Assembly: GCA_045402695.1 (NCBI GenBank)
Contig: JAWPNA010000302.1
Coordinates: forward strand, 1 to 6,666
DNA from: JAWPNA01 sp045402695
GTDB taxonomy: Bacteria > Acidobacteriota > Polarisedimenticolia > JACPZX01 > DASXTC01
DNA: 6,666 nucleotides
Direction of reading: 5' to 3'
Shown: piece after piece, positions 5,089 through 6,666 of the stretch
How the letters are laid out: each line of letters starts with the position of its first letter
How positions within the stretch are numbered: the first letter of the stretch is position 1
Position numbers and translations under genes: made by a program
Notes under the pieces: model-generated
Told to the model about the DNA's origin: nothing
Seen by the model: only the letters and a program-made list of their open reading frames with translations
Database searches by the model: none

Positions 5089-6666
5089 CGTCTTTCTTTG
5101 TCCACGAGGCGCGACTCGGCGGCGGTCAGGCGCGCCAGACTGGAAAAAACATGGTCCAGCGCGGCGAACGCCTCCTCAGCGCCGGCCGCGCCGGGCTGCC
5201 TGAGCCGTCCGACAAGGCCCACCACGCGGGCGATGTCGCCGTTGTCCGACGGCGGGGGAACCGGCAGGCGGTTGAGATGGACCAGCTTCAGCTCGGCGAA
5301 GATCCTCCCCGCGCGCGGCTGGATCGTCCTGAAGCACCAAGTGGCAAGGGTGGAGTTGAGAAAGCCCTCAAGGTACTCCAGGGGAACCGGACAGCAGGGC
5401 CGGGGCAGGGCCACGAACAGGTTGTTGCTGGCGAACAGTCCCGTGCTGTCGCAGGCGGCCACGAGACGATCACCCGTTCGCCTCACGAGCAGCTTCGCCG
5501 CCGCGAACCAGCGCTCGTCGCCCAGGTTCGCGTACTCGCCGCGGTCGCGGCGGATGGCGGAGCGGTCGTATTGGACCCGCCATCCGCTCCAGCGCAGGAG
5601 AAACGGCCTGATCTCGTCACGTCCCAGGATGAGAGGACGGGCAAGCCGAGGATCTCCGCCGTCGTCCTTGGCCCTCGCCGGCAGGAAGAGCCGCTCGCGG
5701 ATGTTGCCGGAGTGGATCCCTTCGTGTGTCTCGAGCCACTCACCAAGGCGGACGCACTCCGCCTCGAGCCGGTCGAGCAATGCGGCCCGCCGGTCGTCCA
5801 ACGCGAGGTTGAAGGCGTGTCGAGGAGTCGCGGCGAACCGGGTCTGGGGGATCATCACCGATTCGCCCTTGGGCCCATCAGGGAAGCAGCGGACCGTTTG
5901 TCTCGTCTCGCGCCGTGGCGGTGTCTTGCGGGCAACCATCGTGCAGGCGTCGAGGTTCACACCGGGGAAGGCCCGTCCCCAGTGGATGATCTCCTCGATG
6001 TCGTAGCTGTCCAGGACATGCCGGCGCACGGCGGGATAGTTCTTCAGAAGGAAGTAGTCCGGCAACACCAGTCCGAGCCTGCCGCCCTCGGCCAGGAGGC
6101 TCGTCGCGCGCTCGATGAAAAGGGCGAACGGATCGATGCGGCCCCGCGCAGTGACGAACTTGGCGCGCAGTTTCTTCCTCTCTTCAGGGCCCAGCCGCCG
6201 GTCCCAGCCGCCCCAGGGAGGATTGCCGATCACCGCGTCGAAGAGGCCGCCCAAGGCCTCCACCCTCCCTGCGGCCCCGCACGCCGCCGAGGCCAGGGTA
6301 TCAGCGAGCAGCAGCCTCGGCCCCGCGCCGTCCCTCCCGTGGATCGCGAGCTTCTCCGCGGCGAGCGTCACCGCGGCCGGGTCGATGTCCACGCCGGTGA
6401 GACATCGCTCCGCCCGTAGCATGGCTTCAGCCGGCTGGATGGCCTGCGACTCGCCGAGGCTCTGAGCGATCAGATCGCGCGCGGCCTCGAGGAAGGCGCC
6501 GTCGCCCATCGCGGGATCCAGGACGCGCAGGCAGGCGGAGCCACCTGACCGTTCGGAAAAGGCCGCCCGCTGCGCCACCGGCAGCAGCGGGCCCAGTGCC
6601 ATCCGAACGACGTGCTCCACGATCTTCGAGGGAGTGTAGTAGCTCCCCAGCGCGCGGCGGCGTGCG
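5061..6666 (-). CDS. Eco57I/TaqI-like N6-adenine DNA methyltransferase (5' end beyond right edge)
   Basis: The frame is open from the right edge to a TAA at 5063-5061, so 534 residues are seen and the start is missing. A GTG at 6620 is internal, because upstream of it the in-frame residues read RRALGSYYTPSKI, the motif X region of gamma-class N6 methylases. Further motifs, numbered from the edge: VLDPAMGDGAFL (48-59, motif I, SAM binding), GVDIDP (91-96), NPPW (148-151, motif IV, catalytic) and LLAEGGRLGLVLPDYFLL (190-207). The second half fits a TaqI-like target-recognition region: LILGRDEIRPFLLRWSGW (345-362), then the late LEGFLNSTLATWCF (432-445) and LKLVHLNRLPVP (459-470). A helical tail of about 60 residues closes it. 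It should methylate adenine at a specific DNA site. A nuclease domain or partner gene could lie upstream of the window, so restriction-modification versus solitary methylase is open. It reads into speA after 41 bp. Confidence 0.85.
   Translation of the reverse strand, partial: ARRRALGSYYTPSKIVEHVVRMALGPLLPVAQRAAFSERSGGSACLRVLDPAMGDGAFLEAARDLIAQSLGESQAIQPAEAMLRAERCLTGVDIDPAAVTLAAEKLAIHGRDGAGPRLLLADTLASAACGAAGRVEALGGLFDAVIGNPPWGGWDRRLGPEERKKLRAKFVTARGRIDPFALFIERATSLLAEGGRLGLVLPDYFLLKNYPAVRRHVLDSYDIEEIIHWGRAFPGVNLDACTMVARKTPPRRETRQTVRCFPDGPKGESVMIPQTRFAATPRHAFNLALDDRRAALLDRLEAECVRLGEWLETHEGIHSGNIRERLFLPARAKDDGGDPRLARPLILGRDEIRPFLLRWSGWRVQYDRSAIRRDRGEYANLGDERWFAAAKLLVRRTGDRLVAACDSTGLFASNNLFVALPRPCCPVPLEYLEGFLNSTLATWCFRTIQPRAGRIFAELKLVHLNRLPVPPPSDNGDIARVVGLVGRLRQPGAAGAEEAFAALDHVFSSLARLTAAESRLVDKERRSPRRPSPL

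Noticed and set aside
4279..6006. Plus-strand open frame of 575 codons running across speA and the DNA methyltransferase
   Set aside because: It is antisense to two well-supported genes and spans their junction. Its translation is rich in R, L, V, H and D without any recognisable motif, as expected from GC-biased third positions on the other strand.
5151..6419. Plus-strand open frame of 422 codons opposite the DNA methyltransferase
   Set aside because: The minus strand carries clear methylase motifs in order over the same bases, and the plus frame has none.
6618..6620. GTG at 6620 as the DNA methyltransferase start
   Set aside because: In-frame sequence upstream to the window edge encodes GSYYTPSKI, the conserved motif X region, so the protein must begin further right, outside the window.

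Overview
This window is GC-rich bacterial chromosome, with codons ending mostly in G or C, and nearly all of it is coding. It holds seven protein genes, two of them cut by the window edges. I see no tRNA, rRNA, CRISPR array, insertion sequence, integrase or phage gene. The genes suggest a free-living high-GC bacterium of an environmental lineage such as Acidobacteriota, Eisenbacteria, Rokubacteria, Gemmatimonadota or Myxococcota. That is an impression from composition and protein style, and the sequence does not fix the phylum.

Left part, minus strand: a partial exported protein with a LolA-like look (1-723, running off the left edge) lies downstream of a small class I SAM-dependent methyltransferase that carries an N-terminal CxxC/CxxC zinc-ribbon-like segment (828-1631).

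Centre, plus strand: two small genes of unknown function (1729-1953 and 1967-2200) form a tight pair. The first encodes a single-pass membrane protein of about 74 residues and the second a soluble protein of 77 residues. They are transcribed away from the methyltransferase and converge on agmatinase with 18 bp between stop codons. A TTGACA box sits 17 bp upstream of a weak -10, just before the first ATG, which suggests a leaderless mRNA.

Right part, minus strand: arginine decarboxylase speA (3130-5019) and agmatinase speB (2219-3112) form a two-gene operon for arginine to agmatine to putrescine plus urea. All cofactor, catalytic and metal-binding residues I could look for are present. Upstream, in the same direction, is the 3' part of an Eco57I/TaqI-like N6-adenine DNA methyltransferase (5061 to the right edge). 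A perfect TATAAT overlaps its stop codon and probably marks the speA promoter.

Most of the window is ordinary housekeeping and accessory sequence. The parts least explained by known families are the small-gene pair with its apparent leaderless promoter, and the DNA methyltransferase whose start and neighbours lie outside the window. I do not see a clearly new multi-gene system.
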